Source: Rheinheimera riviphila (lineage in GTDB: Bacteria; Pseudomonadota; Gammaproteobacteria; Enterobacterales; Alteromonadaceae). From it: a stretch of DNA of 64,000 nt. Below the pieces are notes generated by a model, which did not search any database, was not told the DNA's origin, and saw nothing but the letters and a program-made list of their open reading frames with translations. Positions 22,918 through 31,464 of the stretch are shown here, in pieces (position 1 is the first letter of the stretch; every line of letters starts with the position of its first letter). Location: the NCBI RefSeq assembly GCF_004005945.1, contig NZ_SACS01000011.1, positions 1 through 64,000 of the forward strand, read 5' to 3'. The translations under genes were made by a program, and so were the position numbers.

Positions 22918-23577
22918 CTAATTATTGGCCTGGCGCATCAGAAATTGTTTAATTTCGTCTTTGGCATGCAGAATATGGCTGGTCAGTTCAGCGCAGGCGC
23001 CTTTGATATCGCGCTTGCGGCACAAATCTAATAACCGCTGGTGTTCGGAGCTGGCTTTTTGAATGCCACCGGCCAGTTGCAAGTGCATCCGGATATAACG
23101 GTCGGCATTTTTATTCAGATTACCCACAATTTCATAGCTTTGCGGCCGGGTGGCTTTATACAAACAGCTATGAAATTCGGTATTAAGCGTTGGCCACAAA
23201 TCAGCGTGATCCGGGCTTTGCAATGCTGCATCCAACCGCGCCAAGGTTTGTTCGGCTTGATTTAAATCGTTTTCGGTTAAAAGCGGAATCGAACGCGCCA
23301 GCAAATCGGCTTCTAATAACGCCCGCAGTTCAAACAATTCGTCAATCAGCTCGGGACTAATTTCGGTCGCCGTAGCGCCTTTATGCGGTTCGAACTTCAC
23401 CAAACCTTCGGCTTCAAGTTGCAATAATGCTTCGCGGATCGGAATACGGCTGACATTCAGCTGTTCAGCCAGGGCGGCCTGACGCAGTGGTTCGCCGGCT
23501 TTGATTTGACCGGATAAAATTTGCGAGCGAATTGCTTCGACGACGACCTGGGTTCGGGTTTTAAATTCGAGTGCCAT
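22918..23577 (-). CDS. GntR-family (FCD domain) regulator of the hydroxyproline cluster
   Basis: 219 aa. N-terminal winged helix at residues 10-75 (VVEAIRSQILSGQIKAGEPL, LAEQLNVSRIPIREALLQLEAEGLV). C-terminal all-helical FCD ligand domain at about 85-210 with metal/ligand residues (ELIDELFELRALLEADL, EFHSCLYKATRPQ, SSEHQRLLDLC). Sits just downstream of the KGSADH gene but behind a terminator, so it has its own promoter. It probably represses the hydroxyproline genes, binding the palindrome ATTGTATACAAT at 27362-27373, which is of the type favoured by FCD regulators. A TTGGTAG...CTACCAA inverted repeat at about 23584-23621, directly upstream, may be an autoregulatory site. Effector unknown. 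Confidence 0.85.
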   Translation of the reverse strand: MALEFKTRTQVVVEAIRSQILSGQIKAGEPLRQAALAEQLNVSRIPIREALLQLEAEGLVKFEPHKGATATEISPELIDELFELRALLEADLLARSIPLLTENDLNQAEQTLARLDAALQSPDHADLWPTLNTEFHSCLYKATRPQSYEIVGNLNKNADRYIRMHLQLAGGIQKASSEHQRLLDLCRKRDIKGACAELTSHILHAKDEIKQFLMRQANN

Positions 23578-23621
23578 AACGTTCTTGGTAGCCAGTAAAT
23601 GTAACCAGTGTACTGACTACC

Positions 23622-23651
23622 AAAAAAAAGGCTAGCCACTGCCAGCCTTTT
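23622..23651 (-). terminator. Terminator of the hydroxyproline operon
   Basis: On the minus strand: AAAAGGCTGGC, AGTG loop, GCTAGCCTTTTTTTT. It lies between the KGSADH stop (23703) and the GntR start (23577). Confidence 0.88.
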
Positions 23652-23702
23652 GTTAAAAATTCGCCAGCGATTGCACAAATTATCGACATTGACAGCGTTA
23701 TC

Positions 23703-25271
23703 TTACTGATCCGGATAATTTTGCTGGCACAAAGGCCGCAAAAATCTTTGCAGTGCAGCGAGGCCAACCGAGGTCGTGCGAAGGTCAGTCGATGCCGGAA
23801 AAGGGCCGCCATGTTGCATCGCCGGGCATACTTCGACACCGGTTGGCATTTGACCGACAATCAAGCGTCCAACCTGGTAAGCCAAACTCTGTCGCAGTTG
23901 TTGGTGCTGCGAATTGGCGATATCAAACGCATGCAAAGAAGCACAAAGCTGCCCTGGTAGCGTCGCGACAAATTCATCAAGTTCGGCCAGCGTTTGATAA
24001 CGGATCACCAAGGCGCAAGGCCCGAAAATCTCTTCCTGCAGTTGCGGGTTCTGCTTAAATTCTGTCAGAGTGCAGCTAAAAAGCTTGGCTTGCGCCTGCC
24101 GTTCAGCGCTGGCACCTGTTGCAATCAGAGTGGCGTGTTCGGCGCGATGTTCAGCGTTGGTCTGATAACTCTGGAAAATCCCCGGGTGCAATAAACTTTG
24201 TGCCGGTATTTGGCTGATGGCTGCAACTGCGCTGGTAACTAACTGATCGCCAGCAGTAGTTTGCGGCACCAACCATAAACCCGGTTTGGTGCACAACTGG
24301 CCGCCCGAGCCGGTGGTAGAAGCCACCAATTGCTGCGCCAGAGTATCCGCCGCAGCAGGTGCCAATTCCGGTAACACCAGCTGCGGGTTTAAACTACCGA
24401 GCTCGGCATAAAACGGAATTGGATCCGGTCGTTGATGAATCGATTGACGCAGCGCCATCCCCACCCGCATCGAGCCGGTAAAAGCCGCAGCCTTGATTTC
24501 AGGCTGCTGCACTAATTGATGGCTGACGCCGTAAGATTTTGCCTGTAGCAAACTCACCACCGCCGCCGGCATCTTGCAAATGCGGATAGCGGTTTCAATC
24601 GCCCGCATCACAAATTCGCTGGTTGCCGGATGTGCGCTGTGCGCTTTCACAATTACCGGGCAACCGGCCGCCAGCGCCGAGGCGGTATCACCACCAGCGA
24701 CGCTAAAGGCCAACGGGAAATTACTGGCAGCGAATACCGCCACCGGCCCAAGCGGCAATTGGGTCAGCGTTAAGCCAGCTTTTGGTGGCAGAGTTTGTGA
24801 GTCTGCGCTTTGCTGACAAACCGCAGCTTGCAGCGTTGTTTCCAGGTTGTTGGCAAACATCTCCAGCTGCAGACAAGTACGGTTCAGTTCGCCTTGTAGT
24901 CGTGCTGCCGGCAACGCAGTTTCCAGCGCGGTGATTTGCAAAAGTTCTGCGCTGTTTTCCCGTAACTGCGCGCTGATGTGCCGCAAAAACTCAGCACGAT
25001 CTTTGGCGCTACGGGCGCGATATTCGATAAATGCCGTAGCTGCTGCCTGACAGGCTTGCTGTAGCTCGTCGATCTGGCAATCAGCAAAGCGCCATTGCAT
25101 TGGTTCAAAAGTGGTGGCATTGATGGCAGGGAAAAAATCCGGTACTGCAGCTTGCCATTCACCGGCCAGATAGTGCTGGCCGGTATGCGCCTGAAACAAA
25201 GTGCTCTGAGGAAATAAAGTGTTCTGAGGAAATAAAGTGCTCTGAGGAAACAAAGTTTTAGTCGGTTGCAT
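23703..25271 (-). CDS. Alpha-ketoglutarate semialdehyde (2,5-dioxovalerate) dehydrogenase
   Basis: 522 aa aldehyde dehydrogenase oxidising 2,5-dioxopentanoate to 2-oxoglutarate with NAD(P)+, the last step of hydroxyproline breakdown. The family is recognised from the KGSADH-like layout: substrate-channel segment GPVAVFAASNFPLAFSVAGG, cofactor loop AAFTGSMRVG, catalytic Glu in ELGSLNPQLV, nucleophile Cys in GSGGQLCTKPG, and a late EEIFGPCALVI. Its stop lies 429 bp before the end of the hydroxyproline block. It begins 2 bp before the epimerase stop region, so the two are cotranscribed. The N-terminus holds an odd three-fold six-residue repeat (TLFPQS/TLFPQN/TLFPQS). A later start is possible, as the domain proper begins at GQHYLAGEW. 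Confidence 0.88.
   Translation of the reverse strand: MQPTKTLFPQSTLFPQNTLFPQSTLFQAHTGQHYLAGEWQAAVPDFFPAINATTFEPMQWRFADCQIDELQQACQAAATAFIEYRARSAKDRAEFLRHISAQLRENSAELLQITALETALPAARLQGELNRTCLQLEMFANNLETTLQAAVCQQSADSQTLPPKAGLTLTQLPLGPVAVFAASNFPLAFSVAGGDTASALAAGCPVIVKAHSAHPATSEFVMRAIETAIRICKMPAAVVSLLQAKSYGVSHQLVQQPEIKAAAFTGSMRVGMALRQSIHQRPDPIPFYAELGSLNPQLVLPELAPAAADTLAQQLVASTTGSGGQLCTKPGLWLVPQTTAGDQLVTSAVAAISQIPAQSLLHPGIFQSYQTNAEHRAEHATLIATGASAERQAQAKLFSCTLTEFKQNPQLQEEIFGPCALVIRYQTLAELDEFVATLPGQLCASLHAFDIANSQHQQLRQSLAYQVGRLIVGQMPTGVEVCPAMQHGGPFPASTDLRTTSVGLAALQRFLRPLCQQNYPDQ
25198..25251. repeat. Three tandem 18-bp repeats within the KGSADH 5' end
   Basis: AAAGTGCTCTGAGGAAAT repeated three times with one or two changes, giving LFPQST-type hexapeptides in the protein. 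Looks like recent slippage; copy number may vary between strains. Confidence 0.85.
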
Positions 25272-25272
25272 A

Positions 25273-26274
25273 TTAAATTACCTGAAAGCCATAAGCATAA
25301 GGGTCGTTGTCATCGACGGTGATTTGATTGGCGCCAAACACCCGCGCCCAGCCTTCGATGCCGGGTAATATCGCCGGAATACCGGCAACTTCGGTCACAC
25401 CTTCGATGGTGCCGGTAAATTGACTGCCAATAAAACTTTCGTGCACGAACTTGTCGCCAAGCGCTAATAGACCTTTGGCAGATAGCTGCGCCATTCGCGC
25501 TGACGTGCCAGTGCCGCAGGGCGATCGGTCAATGGCTTTGTCACCATAAAACACTGCATTGGCAGCGCTGGAGGTGCTGTGTTTCGGCGTGCCTGTCCAC
25601 AATAAATGCGACAAGCCACGTACTTTGTGGTCGAGCGGATGCACACAATCGATGACTCTGCGCGCGGCGTCTCTTACTTGTGGGCTCCAGCACAACAGTT
25701 CGGCCGCGCTGTGCTGGTCAACACCTTTAAACTTGCCTTGTGGCTCGATAATGCCGTAGAAATTACCGCCATAAGCGATATCCATTTTCAGCCAGCCAAG
25801 TTCCGGTGCTTCAAACTCAACATCTTTGGCATATAAAAATGACGGGATATTAAAAATTTTCACTGCCGTAACTTTATCGCCTTGCTGCTGATATTCCACC
25901 TGCAACTGCCCGGCAGGCACATCGATAATCAGCTTGCCTGCGGTTTTTGGTTTCACCAAACCCGCTTCCAGCGCGGCGGTGACAGTACCGATAGTGCCAT
26001 GGCCACACATCGGCAGGCAGCCGGAAGTTTCAATAAATAAAATCGAAAAATCAGCATTGACGGAGCAGGGTGGATATAAAAACGATCCCGACATCATGTC
26101 GTGACCACGCGGTTCGAACATCAGAGCCTGACGGATCCAGTCAAACCGTTCAATAAAATCCAATCGTTTTTCACCCATGGTGCTGCCGCGAAGCACCGGA
26201 TGACCTGACGTCACCAGCCGCACCGGATTGCCACAGGTGTGGGCGTCGATACAAAAAAACGTGCCTTGTTTCAT
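25273..26274 (-). CDS. 4-hydroxyproline 2-epimerase (proline racemase family)
   Basis: 333 aa from MKQGTFFCIDAHT (26274), which has GGAG about 9 bp upstream; an ATG five codons earlier is less well placed. Both catalytic cysteines of the family are present: Cys in CLPMCGHGTIG (about 90) and Cys in DRSPCGTGTSARMA (about 250). So this is an epimerase or racemase, not the Thr/Ser-substituted dehydratase type. It would convert trans-4-hydroxy-L-proline to cis-4-hydroxy-D-proline, the first step of the pathway whose other enzymes surround it. A proline racemase activity cannot be ruled out from sequence alone, but context favours hydroxyproline. Confidence 0.9.
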   Translation of the reverse strand: MKQGTFFCIDAHTCGNPVRLVTSGHPVLRGSTMGEKRLDFIERFDWIRQALMFEPRGHDMMSGSFLYPPCSVNADFSILFIETSGCLPMCGHGTIGTVTAALEAGLVKPKTAGKLIIDVPAGQLQVEYQQQGDKVTAVKIFNIPSFLYAKDVEFEAPELGWLKMDIAYGGNFYGIIEPQGKFKGVDQHSAAELLCWSPQVRDAARRVIDCVHPLDHKVRGLSHLLWTGTPKHSTSSAANAVFYGDKAIDRSPCGTGTSARMAQLSAKGLLALGDKFVHESFIGSQFTGTIEGVTEVAGIPAILPGIEGWARVFGANQITVDDNDPYAYGFQVI

Positions 26275-26307
26275 ACCACTGCTCCTCATGTTTAACCTTG
26301 GTTAGCA

Positions 26308-26356
26308 GCCAAATTGTCGATTTGGCAAGGACGCCCGCGATCACTATGCGGGCGTC
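26308..26356. other. Two hairpins between deaminase and epimerase genes
   Basis: GCCAAAT/ATTTGGC (26308-26326) and GACGCCCGC/GCGGGCGTC (26330-26338 with 26348-26356). On the minus strand neither is followed by a T-tract, so they may be mRNA processing or differential-stability elements within the operon. Confidence 0.5.
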
Positions 26357-26379
26357 TATTATTGTTTTTATGTGAAAAC

Positions 26380-27291
26380 TTACTGACTGAATTTGCGAAG
26401 ATCCGGCCGCGTCGCCATGGCTTCAGCAAACAGAGTTTCTACCCGTTGCCGCTCCAGCCCACTTAAAGGTAGACGTGGTGCGCGCACTGTCTCTGAACCA
26501 CGACCGGCCAGTTGCTCAGCCAGCTTGATACACTGCACCAACGTCGGAATGGTATCGAGGCGCAGCAGCGGTAAAAACCAACGCCAGATTGCCAATGCTT
26601 CCGCGTACCGGCCTTGTTTCGCCAGGTTATAAATCGCCACTGATTCTTGTGGGAACACGTTGGTTAAACCGGAAATCCAGCCGGTGGCGCCGAGCATCAG
26701 GCTTTCCAGCGCAATGTCATCAACGCCGCTAAATACGGTAAAGCGGTCACCAAAACGGTTGTAGAGTTCGCTGATACGACGGGTGTCTTCGGTAGATTCT
26801 TTCACCGCGACGATATTCGGCTGCTCTGCCAAAATCGCCATGCTATCGAGCGAAATATCGACGCTATAGGACACCGGGTTGTTATAGACCATCACCGGTA
26901 ATGCGGTGTTTTTCGCCACTTGCAGCAGGTGATGAATGGCTTCATGCGGCTGCGATTTATATACCATACCAGGTAACACCATCAGGCCGTCGATGCCGAT
27001 GTGTTCAGCATCTTTGGCATAACTGGCAGCAAGGGCTGTGGTGGTTTCGGCGACACCGGAAATTAACGGCACCCGGCCTTTGACCACTTCTTTCGCAGCG
27101 CTCAGCACCTGGCGTTTCTCAGCGGCGGATAACGAGCAGTTTTCGCCAACGGTGCCGCAGACAATAATGCCGTGCACACCTTCATTGATCAGCCGATCTA
27201 ACATCTGCTGACTGGCGTCTAAATCCAGTGATTGATCTGAATGAAACTGCGTACTGACCGCCGGATATACACCTTGCCAATTGACCTTCAT
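26380..27291 (-). CDS. DHDPS-family 1-pyrroline-4-hydroxy-2-carboxylate deaminase
   Basis: 303 aa TIM-barrel lyase of the dihydrodipicolinate synthase family. Visible signatures: CGTVGENCSLS, the Tyr in VMVYNNPVSY and the Schiff-base Lys in NIVAVKESTEDTRR. True DapA is excluded by context. In hydroxyproline clusters this family member deaminates 1-pyrroline-4-hydroxy-2-carboxylate to 2,5-dioxopentanoate, feeding the neighbouring dehydrogenase. First gene of the minus-strand operon. Start ATG has AAGGAG upstream. A TTGACT element near 27342-27347 could be its -35 box, with the 27362 palindrome upstream of it. Confidence 0.85.
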   Translation of the reverse strand: MKVNWQGVYPAVSTQFHSDQSLDLDASQQMLDRLINEGVHGIIVCGTVGENCSLSAAEKRQVLSAAKEVVKGRVPLISGVAETTTALAASYAKDAEHIGIDGLMVLPGMVYKSQPHEAIHHLLQVAKNTALPVMVYNNPVSYSVDISLDSMAILAEQPNIVAVKESTEDTRRISELYNRFGDRFTVFSGVDDIALESLMLGATGWISGLTNVFPQESVAIYNLAKQGRYAEALAIWRWFLPLLRLDTIPTLVQCIKLAEQLAGRGSETVRAPRLPLSGLERQRVETLFAEAMATRPDLRKFSQ

Positions 27292-27361
27292 TAATTACTC
27301 CTTAGATTGCGATTATGCGTTGTGATCAAAGCTACTTGGTGGCATGCTAAGTCAATTGAAG

Positions 27362-27373
27362 ATTGTATACAAT
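27362..27373. promoter_or_regulatory. Operator-like palindrome in the divergent hydroxyproline promoter
   Basis: Perfect 12-bp palindrome ATTGTATACAAT between the divergently transcribed deaminase and oxidase genes, 17 bp before the oxidase ATG. FCD-type GntR regulators typically bind TTGTATACAA-like sites, and one is encoded at 22918-23577. The assignment is inference. Confidence 0.65.
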
Positions 27374-27390
27374 ATCCAATTTGGTGAAAT

Positions 27391-28731
27391 ATGCAGAATA
27401 ATCGTAAAAACGTGACTGGACAGAGCAGTACGCAGATGGACCCAGACCGCACCACGAGTGCCAACAAAGCAGCAACTGTAGTGATTGGTGCTGGGGTGAT
27501 AGGGTTGGTGACGGCGTGCCGATTACAACAACAAGGTCAGCAGGTGTTGTTGCTCGACGCCAATGGCGTGGGCGCAGGTTGCTCCTTTGGCAATGCCGGT
27601 CATTTAGCCACCGAGCAAGTATTTCCGCTGGCGGACGCGGCATTATTACCAAAATTACCGGGCTTTTTGCTTGATCCACTTGGCCCTTTAGCTATTCGCC
27701 CGCGTTATTTTTGGCGCGCGTTACCGTTTTTTTACCGGTTTCTGCGGCAAATGTTTAAAGCACCGCGGGAGAGGAATACTGCAGCGTTAAAGGTGTTATT
27801 ACAGGATGCAATTCCGGCCTGGCAACGGCTGGCTAAAGACGCTAATTGCGGCGATTTACTGCGTTATCAAGGCAGTTTATTGGTGTTTGAACAAAGCACC
27901 TTGTCGCAACAGGATCAGGTGGCACAAGTGGAGCAGGTCGCACAAAGTTATCGCGCGAAGGGGGTGGCTTTAGAAATTCTGACGCAAAAGCAGCTGCAAC
28001 AACAATATCCCGGGCTTTCTGGCGCTATCCAATATGCCATTTTGTTTACCGAAGTCGGCCATACGCTGTCGCCATCACTGATAAATCAGCGGCTATTGCA
28101 GTGGTTTTTAGCGATGGGTGGGCGGTTTGAACAACAAAAAGTGCTGGCAATTGAATCTTCGGAGGCGTCAGCGCTGCAATTGCGCTTAACAACAAAAAAA
28201 ATCACCGCCAACACCGTGGTGCTGTGCACCGGTGCTTATAGCAAAGAGCTGTTAAAGCCATTGGGTTACCGGCTGCCACTGGAAGCAGAGCGTGGTTATC
28301 ATCTGATGACCAGCCCACCGTCTATGCCCGCCATTCCGGTTGCTTCTTTTGATCGAAAAATGATTATGACGCCGATGCAGCATGGCTTGCGCCTCGCGGG
28401 GACGGTGGAATTTGCCGGATTAAATGCAAGCGACAACTGGCAACGAGCAAAATTGCTGCGTCATCATGGCGAAGCTTTGTGGCCGGAACTGGCCGGTTCT
28501 ATCAGTCAGGTCGGTCCTGAAGCTTGTTGGTCGGGGCTTCGGCCAACGCTGGCAGATTCATTGCCGGTGATCAGTCAAAGTCATTTGCCTGGGCTGTGGC
28601 TACATTTTGGCCATCAGCATTTGGGGTTAACACTGGCGGCGGTCAGTACTGAGTTGTTAATCCAAATGATGCAAGGGGATGCTACTGCAGTCGAGAAGGC
28701 GCAGCCTTATCGGGTGAGTCGGTTTGAATAA
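27391..28731 (+). CDS. FAD-dependent cis-4-hydroxy-D-proline oxidase (DadA-like)
   Basis: 446 aa DAO-family flavoprotein. FAD-binding Rossmann motif at about residues 30-60 (VVIGAGVIGLVTACRLQQQG, then Asp in LLLDANGVGAGCSFGNAGHL). Substrate domain in the middle. C-terminal FAD contact GLRPTLADSLPVISQS and LWLHFGHQHLGLTLAA. D-amino acid dehydrogenases of this type oxidise cis-4-hydroxy-D-proline to 1-pyrroline-4-hydroxy-2-carboxylate; this completes the route between epimerase and deaminase. Divergent from the operon and sharing its operator region. The 25-residue polar N-terminal extension before the Rossmann fold is longer than usual. A later ATG (27436) exists without a visible ribosome binding site. 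Confidence 0.85.
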   Translation: MQNNRKNVTGQSSTQMDPDRTTSANKAATVVIGAGVIGLVTACRLQQQGQQVLLLDANGVGAGCSFGNAGHLATEQVFPLADAALLPKLPGFLLDPLGPLAIRPRYFWRALPFFYRFLRQMFKAPRERNTAALKVLLQDAIPAWQRLAKDANCGDLLRYQGSLLVFEQSTLSQQDQVAQVEQVAQSYRAKGVALEILTQKQLQQQYPGLSGAIQYAILFTEVGHTLSPSLINQRLLQWFLAMGGRFEQQKVLAIESSEASALQLRLTTKKITANTVVLCTGAYSKELLKPLGYRLPLEAERGYHLMTSPPSMPAIPVASFDRKMIMTPMQHGLRLAGTVEFAGLNASDNWQRAKLLRHHGEALWPELAGSISQVGPEACWSGLRPTLADSLPVISQSHLPGLWLHFGHQHLGLTLAAVSTELLIQMMQGDATAVEKAQPYRVSRFE

Positions 28732-29087
28732 ATGGCTTGAATTGCTGGCTGAATTGCGGTGAGCACCGCTGCTGCGCTGTATTGGTTTTCTGATCGGGCG
28801 GCGGCAGCAAAAGTTTTGAAAGTGTCAGAATAGTTTACAGTGATTTAGCGCCATCAGCAGAGTTGTAGTGTACCGTTTATCTCCACGCCGCGCTAGATCA
28901 GCTTCGTGGCTTGGATCTGTGCTTTAGGCAAATTAAGGCATTGATTTTGCTTAACGTTCAGACTTTTGTCAGCGTTGTCATGCCTCTAGCTGCAGAGCGT
29001 TGACCCATCCTATACCATCGGCTGTTGCTGCTTGCTTGAAGCCTTCGCCAGCAACCCGATGACGACCAAGGACAAAGTCGGAACACT
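28732..29087. other. Intergenic region without recognised gene
   Basis: 356 bp. Only a short perfect inverted repeat (GCGGTG-AG-CACCGC, 28756-28769) stands out. No open frame with coding character or strong terminator was seen; it presumably carries the deacetylase promoter. Confidence 0.5.
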
Positions 29088-29867
29088 ATGCAAATCAAAG
29101 CGATGTTGCTACTGGTATTGATGTTATTCAGCTCAGCCGCGCTGTGGCGCATTTCCAGTCTGACTGATTTTCAAATGTTCGGAACTCTGGTGCATCGGGT
29201 GGAGACCACCGAGCCGTTAATCGCGCTCACTTTTGATGACGGCCCGACACCGGGCAAAACCGAACAAATTTTACAAATTCTGGCCGCGGAAAATATTCCA
29301 GCCACGTTTTTTCTGACCGGCTCCGAACTTGAAGCACACCCACATCTACTGACCCAAATTCTCGCCGCCGGCCATCAGGTCGGTAATCACAGTTACAGCC
29401 ATCAACGGATGTTGTTTAAAACGCCAGGGTTTATCGCCCGCGAAATTGAAACAACCGATGCGTTGCTCAAAGCCGGTGGTGCGCCTGAACCTTATTATTT
29501 TCGGCCGCCTTATGGTAAAAAACTGTTTCTACTACCGCGGTATCTGGCGAAGCATCAGCGTGTCGCCGTAACCTGGGACGTGGCGCCGGAGAATTTCCCG
29601 CAGCTGACCCAGGATCCCAAATTGCTGGCTGACTACACCATCGCGCAGGCAAAAGCAGGCTCGATCATTTTATTGCATGTGATGTACGACAGCCGCGCTG
29701 CCACCCTGCAGGCGGTGCCACATATTATTCGTGGCCTCAAAGCCAAAGGCTTTCGGTTTGTGACCGTTACTGAGCTGCTCAGTCGACATCCCACCAATGA
29801 CGTCGCGCGAATGATTAATCCAACTGACCGGTCGCCAGCAGAATATCCGGCTGTTGCAGCAGACTGA
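29088..29867 (+). CDS. Polysaccharide deacetylase (NodB domain), membrane-anchored or secreted
   Basis: 259 aa. Residues 1-20 are a hydrophobic signal or anchor (MLLLVLMLFSSAALW). The NodB carbohydrate-esterase-4 domain covers about 40-240. It shows the catalytic/metal Asp pair in LTFDDGPTPGKT, metal His pair in VGNHSYSHQRM, the RPPYGKK motif, and the closing Asp/His region (SIILLHVMYDSRAAT). It removes N- or O-acetyl groups from a polysaccharide such as chitin oligomers or peptidoglycan; the substrate is not predictable. Its 3' end overlaps the convergent pcp gene by 53 bp, both reading to plausible C-termini. Confidence 0.87.
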   Translation: MQIKAMLLLVLMLFSSAALWRISSLTDFQMFGTLVHRVETTEPLIALTFDDGPTPGKTEQILQILAAENIPATFFLTGSELEAHPHLLTQILAAGHQVGNHSYSHQRMLFKTPGFIAREIETTDALLKAGGAPEPYYFRPPYGKKLFLLPRYLAKHQRVAVTWDVAPENFPQLTQDPKLLADYTIAQAKAGSIILLHVMYDSRAATLQAVPHIIRGLKAKGFRFVTVTELLSRHPTNDVARMINPTDRSPAEYPAVAAD

Positions 29868-30459
29868 TTTCAATGCAGATTTTAAGAGCCGCCACTACAA
29901 GCTCGGTGCTCATACTGGCACTTTGCAAGCGAGCCGCCTGTGCCGGGCTGTAGGGAATATGAATAAAACCAGCCCGTACCTGTGGTTTTGCTTTCAGGGC
30001 ATGCATCAGCCCGTAAAACACATGATTACAAACAAAAGTACCAGCGCTAAAAGAAACTTCAGCCGGAATGCCGTGCTGTCGTAATTGCTGCACCAGGTGT
30101 TTCAGCGGCAAACTGCTGAAATAGGCTGCGGGGCCGTCATCGGCAGTGGCGGTTGCCAGTGGTTGTTGGCCCTGATTATCCGCAATCCGCGCGTCGTTGT
30201 AATTAATCGCCACTTTTTCCAGACTAAAACAAGTTCTGCCACCCGCCTGACCAATAGCCAGAACCAGCACCGGATCCAGCGCGGTTAATTCAGCAGTTAA
30301 CACCGCTAAGCTTTGCTCAAACACACAAGGTAGCTGACGCGCATGCACCAGGGTTTCGTCGTCCGGCTGCCAGCCATCCAGTTGCTGTACTGCGTCCCAG
30401 GATGGATTCGTGGCTTCACCGCCAAAAGGCTCAAAACCGGTGACAAGGATTGTTCGCAT
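29815..30459 (-). CDS. pcp: Pyrrolidone-carboxylate (pyroglutamyl) peptidase I
   Basis: 214 aa, the usual length. Cysteine peptidase C15 that removes N-terminal pyroglutamate from peptides. Signatures: ILVTGFEPFGGEATNPSWDAV at the N-terminus, catalytic Cys in SAGTFVCNHVFYGLMHAL (about 143), His in AGFIHIPYSPAQA, and a Glu in the VAINYNDARIADN region. Last gene of the minus-strand pxpA-DUF969-DUF979-pcp set, about 54 bp after the DUF979 stop. The pyroglutamate it frees would be handled by the PxpA homologue upstream. Confidence 0.92.
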   Translation of the reverse strand: MRTILVTGFEPFGGEATNPSWDAVQQLDGWQPDDETLVHARQLPCVFEQSLAVLTAELTALDPVLVLAIGQAGGRTCFSLEKVAINYNDARIADNQGQQPLATATADDGPAAYFSSLPLKHLVQQLRQHGIPAEVSFSAGTFVCNHVFYGLMHALKAKPQVRAGFIHIPYSPAQAARLQSASMSTELVVAALKICIEISLLQQPDILLATGQLD

Positions 30460-30513
30460 TAAAATACCTCTATTGATGTTGTCCGCGGCAGCGCACAGTT
30501 AACAGTGCAACGA

Positions 30514-31464
30514 CTAAAACGCCAAAAAATACAGCAGGAAAATATTACACATCAACAGCATCACTGCGGTTGGCGTTTGCGCTTTAATCACCGCATGTTG
30601 ATCTTTCAGTTCCAATAATGCCGCCGGCACCATATTAAAATTCGCCGCCATTGGCGTCATCAAGGTACCGCAATAACCGCAAAACATGCCGATTGCTGCC
30701 ATCACCGCCGGGTTGGCGCCATGCTGCATGATCAACACCGGAATACCAATACCGGCGGTGATCACCGGAAAAGCAGCAAAGGCATTGCCCATAATCATCG
30801 TAAATAATGCCATCGCAATCGCGTAAGTGGCGACAGCGATGAGTTTGTGATCCACCGCCAGATAAGTTTCGGTCAGCACGGCCACTGCCTGGCCGACACC
30901 AGCGTTGTTAAATAACAGGCCAAGCGTTGCCAATAGTTGTGGCAACAAGACTGCCCAGCCCATGGCTTCAAGTAAACGTTTAGCTTCGATACCGCCTTGC
31001 AACGGGCTTTCGCGGGTCAGCCAGCAAGCGGCGATAAAAGCCACCACACAGGCAAGCCCCAGGCTGACCAAAGTCAGATTTTTTGGATCCAGTAAGCGCC
31101 AACTGTCGTTACCAATCAGCCCCAACACCAGTACGCTAAAGACAGTGATGAAAGGGATCAGCAAAGCGGGCAGAAAGATTTTTTTACCAATGCGCGTCAG
31201 CGATAGTTGTAGTTGCTCCGGCGCCAACATTTTGGGCACGGCGCTACTGAGCGCACCAAAACCGGCAAGAAGCGCCAGTAATACCACCATCAGTCCCACC
31301 ACTTCATGCGGCAGGTAATCGCCGATTAGAAATACTAAGGCATAACAGCCCCAGAATGAAGCTGAGGCAAAACGTCTCGGTTGTTCTTTATTCAGCAGTG
31401 TTAAAACCGCCGTCCAGAGTAAAATCAGTCCGACTAAGATGTATAAAAAAGATAAGGAAATCAT
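30514..31464 (-). CDS. DUF979 membrane protein (transporter half)
   Basis: 316 aa from MISLSFLYILVGLILLW (31464). Its ATG overlaps the DUF969 stop as ATGA; the longer frame to 31617 lies inside DUF969 and is rejected. About 9-10 hydrophobic segments, with family motifs MGNAFAAFPVITAGIGIPVLI and MFCGYCGTLMTPMAANFNMVPAALLEL. DUF979 and DUF969 are always paired and frequently sit beside pcp, so together they are thought to be a split permease for pyroglutamate or related small acids (inference from context). Cotranscribed with pcp. Confidence 0.85.
   Translation of the reverse strand: MISLSFLYILVGLILLWTAVLTLLNKEQPRRFASASFWGCYALVFLIGDYLPHEVVGLMVVLLALLAGFGALSSAVPKMLAPEQLQLSLTRIGKKIFLPALLIPFITVFSVLVLGLIGNDSWRLLDPKNLTLVSLGLACVVAFIAACWLTRESPLQGGIEAKRLLEAMGWAVLLPQLLATLGLLFNNAGVGQAVAVLTETYLAVDHKLIAVATYAIAMALFTMIMGNAFAAFPVITAGIGIPVLIMQHGANPAVMAAIGMFCGYCGTLMTPMAANFNMVPAALLELKDQHAVIKAQTPTAVMLLMCNIFLLYFLAF

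Noticed and set aside
26380-27291. dapA (lysine biosynthesis)
   Set aside because: Family membership is clear, but the gene is embedded in a hydroxyproline operon, so a biosynthetic DapA role is unlikely.
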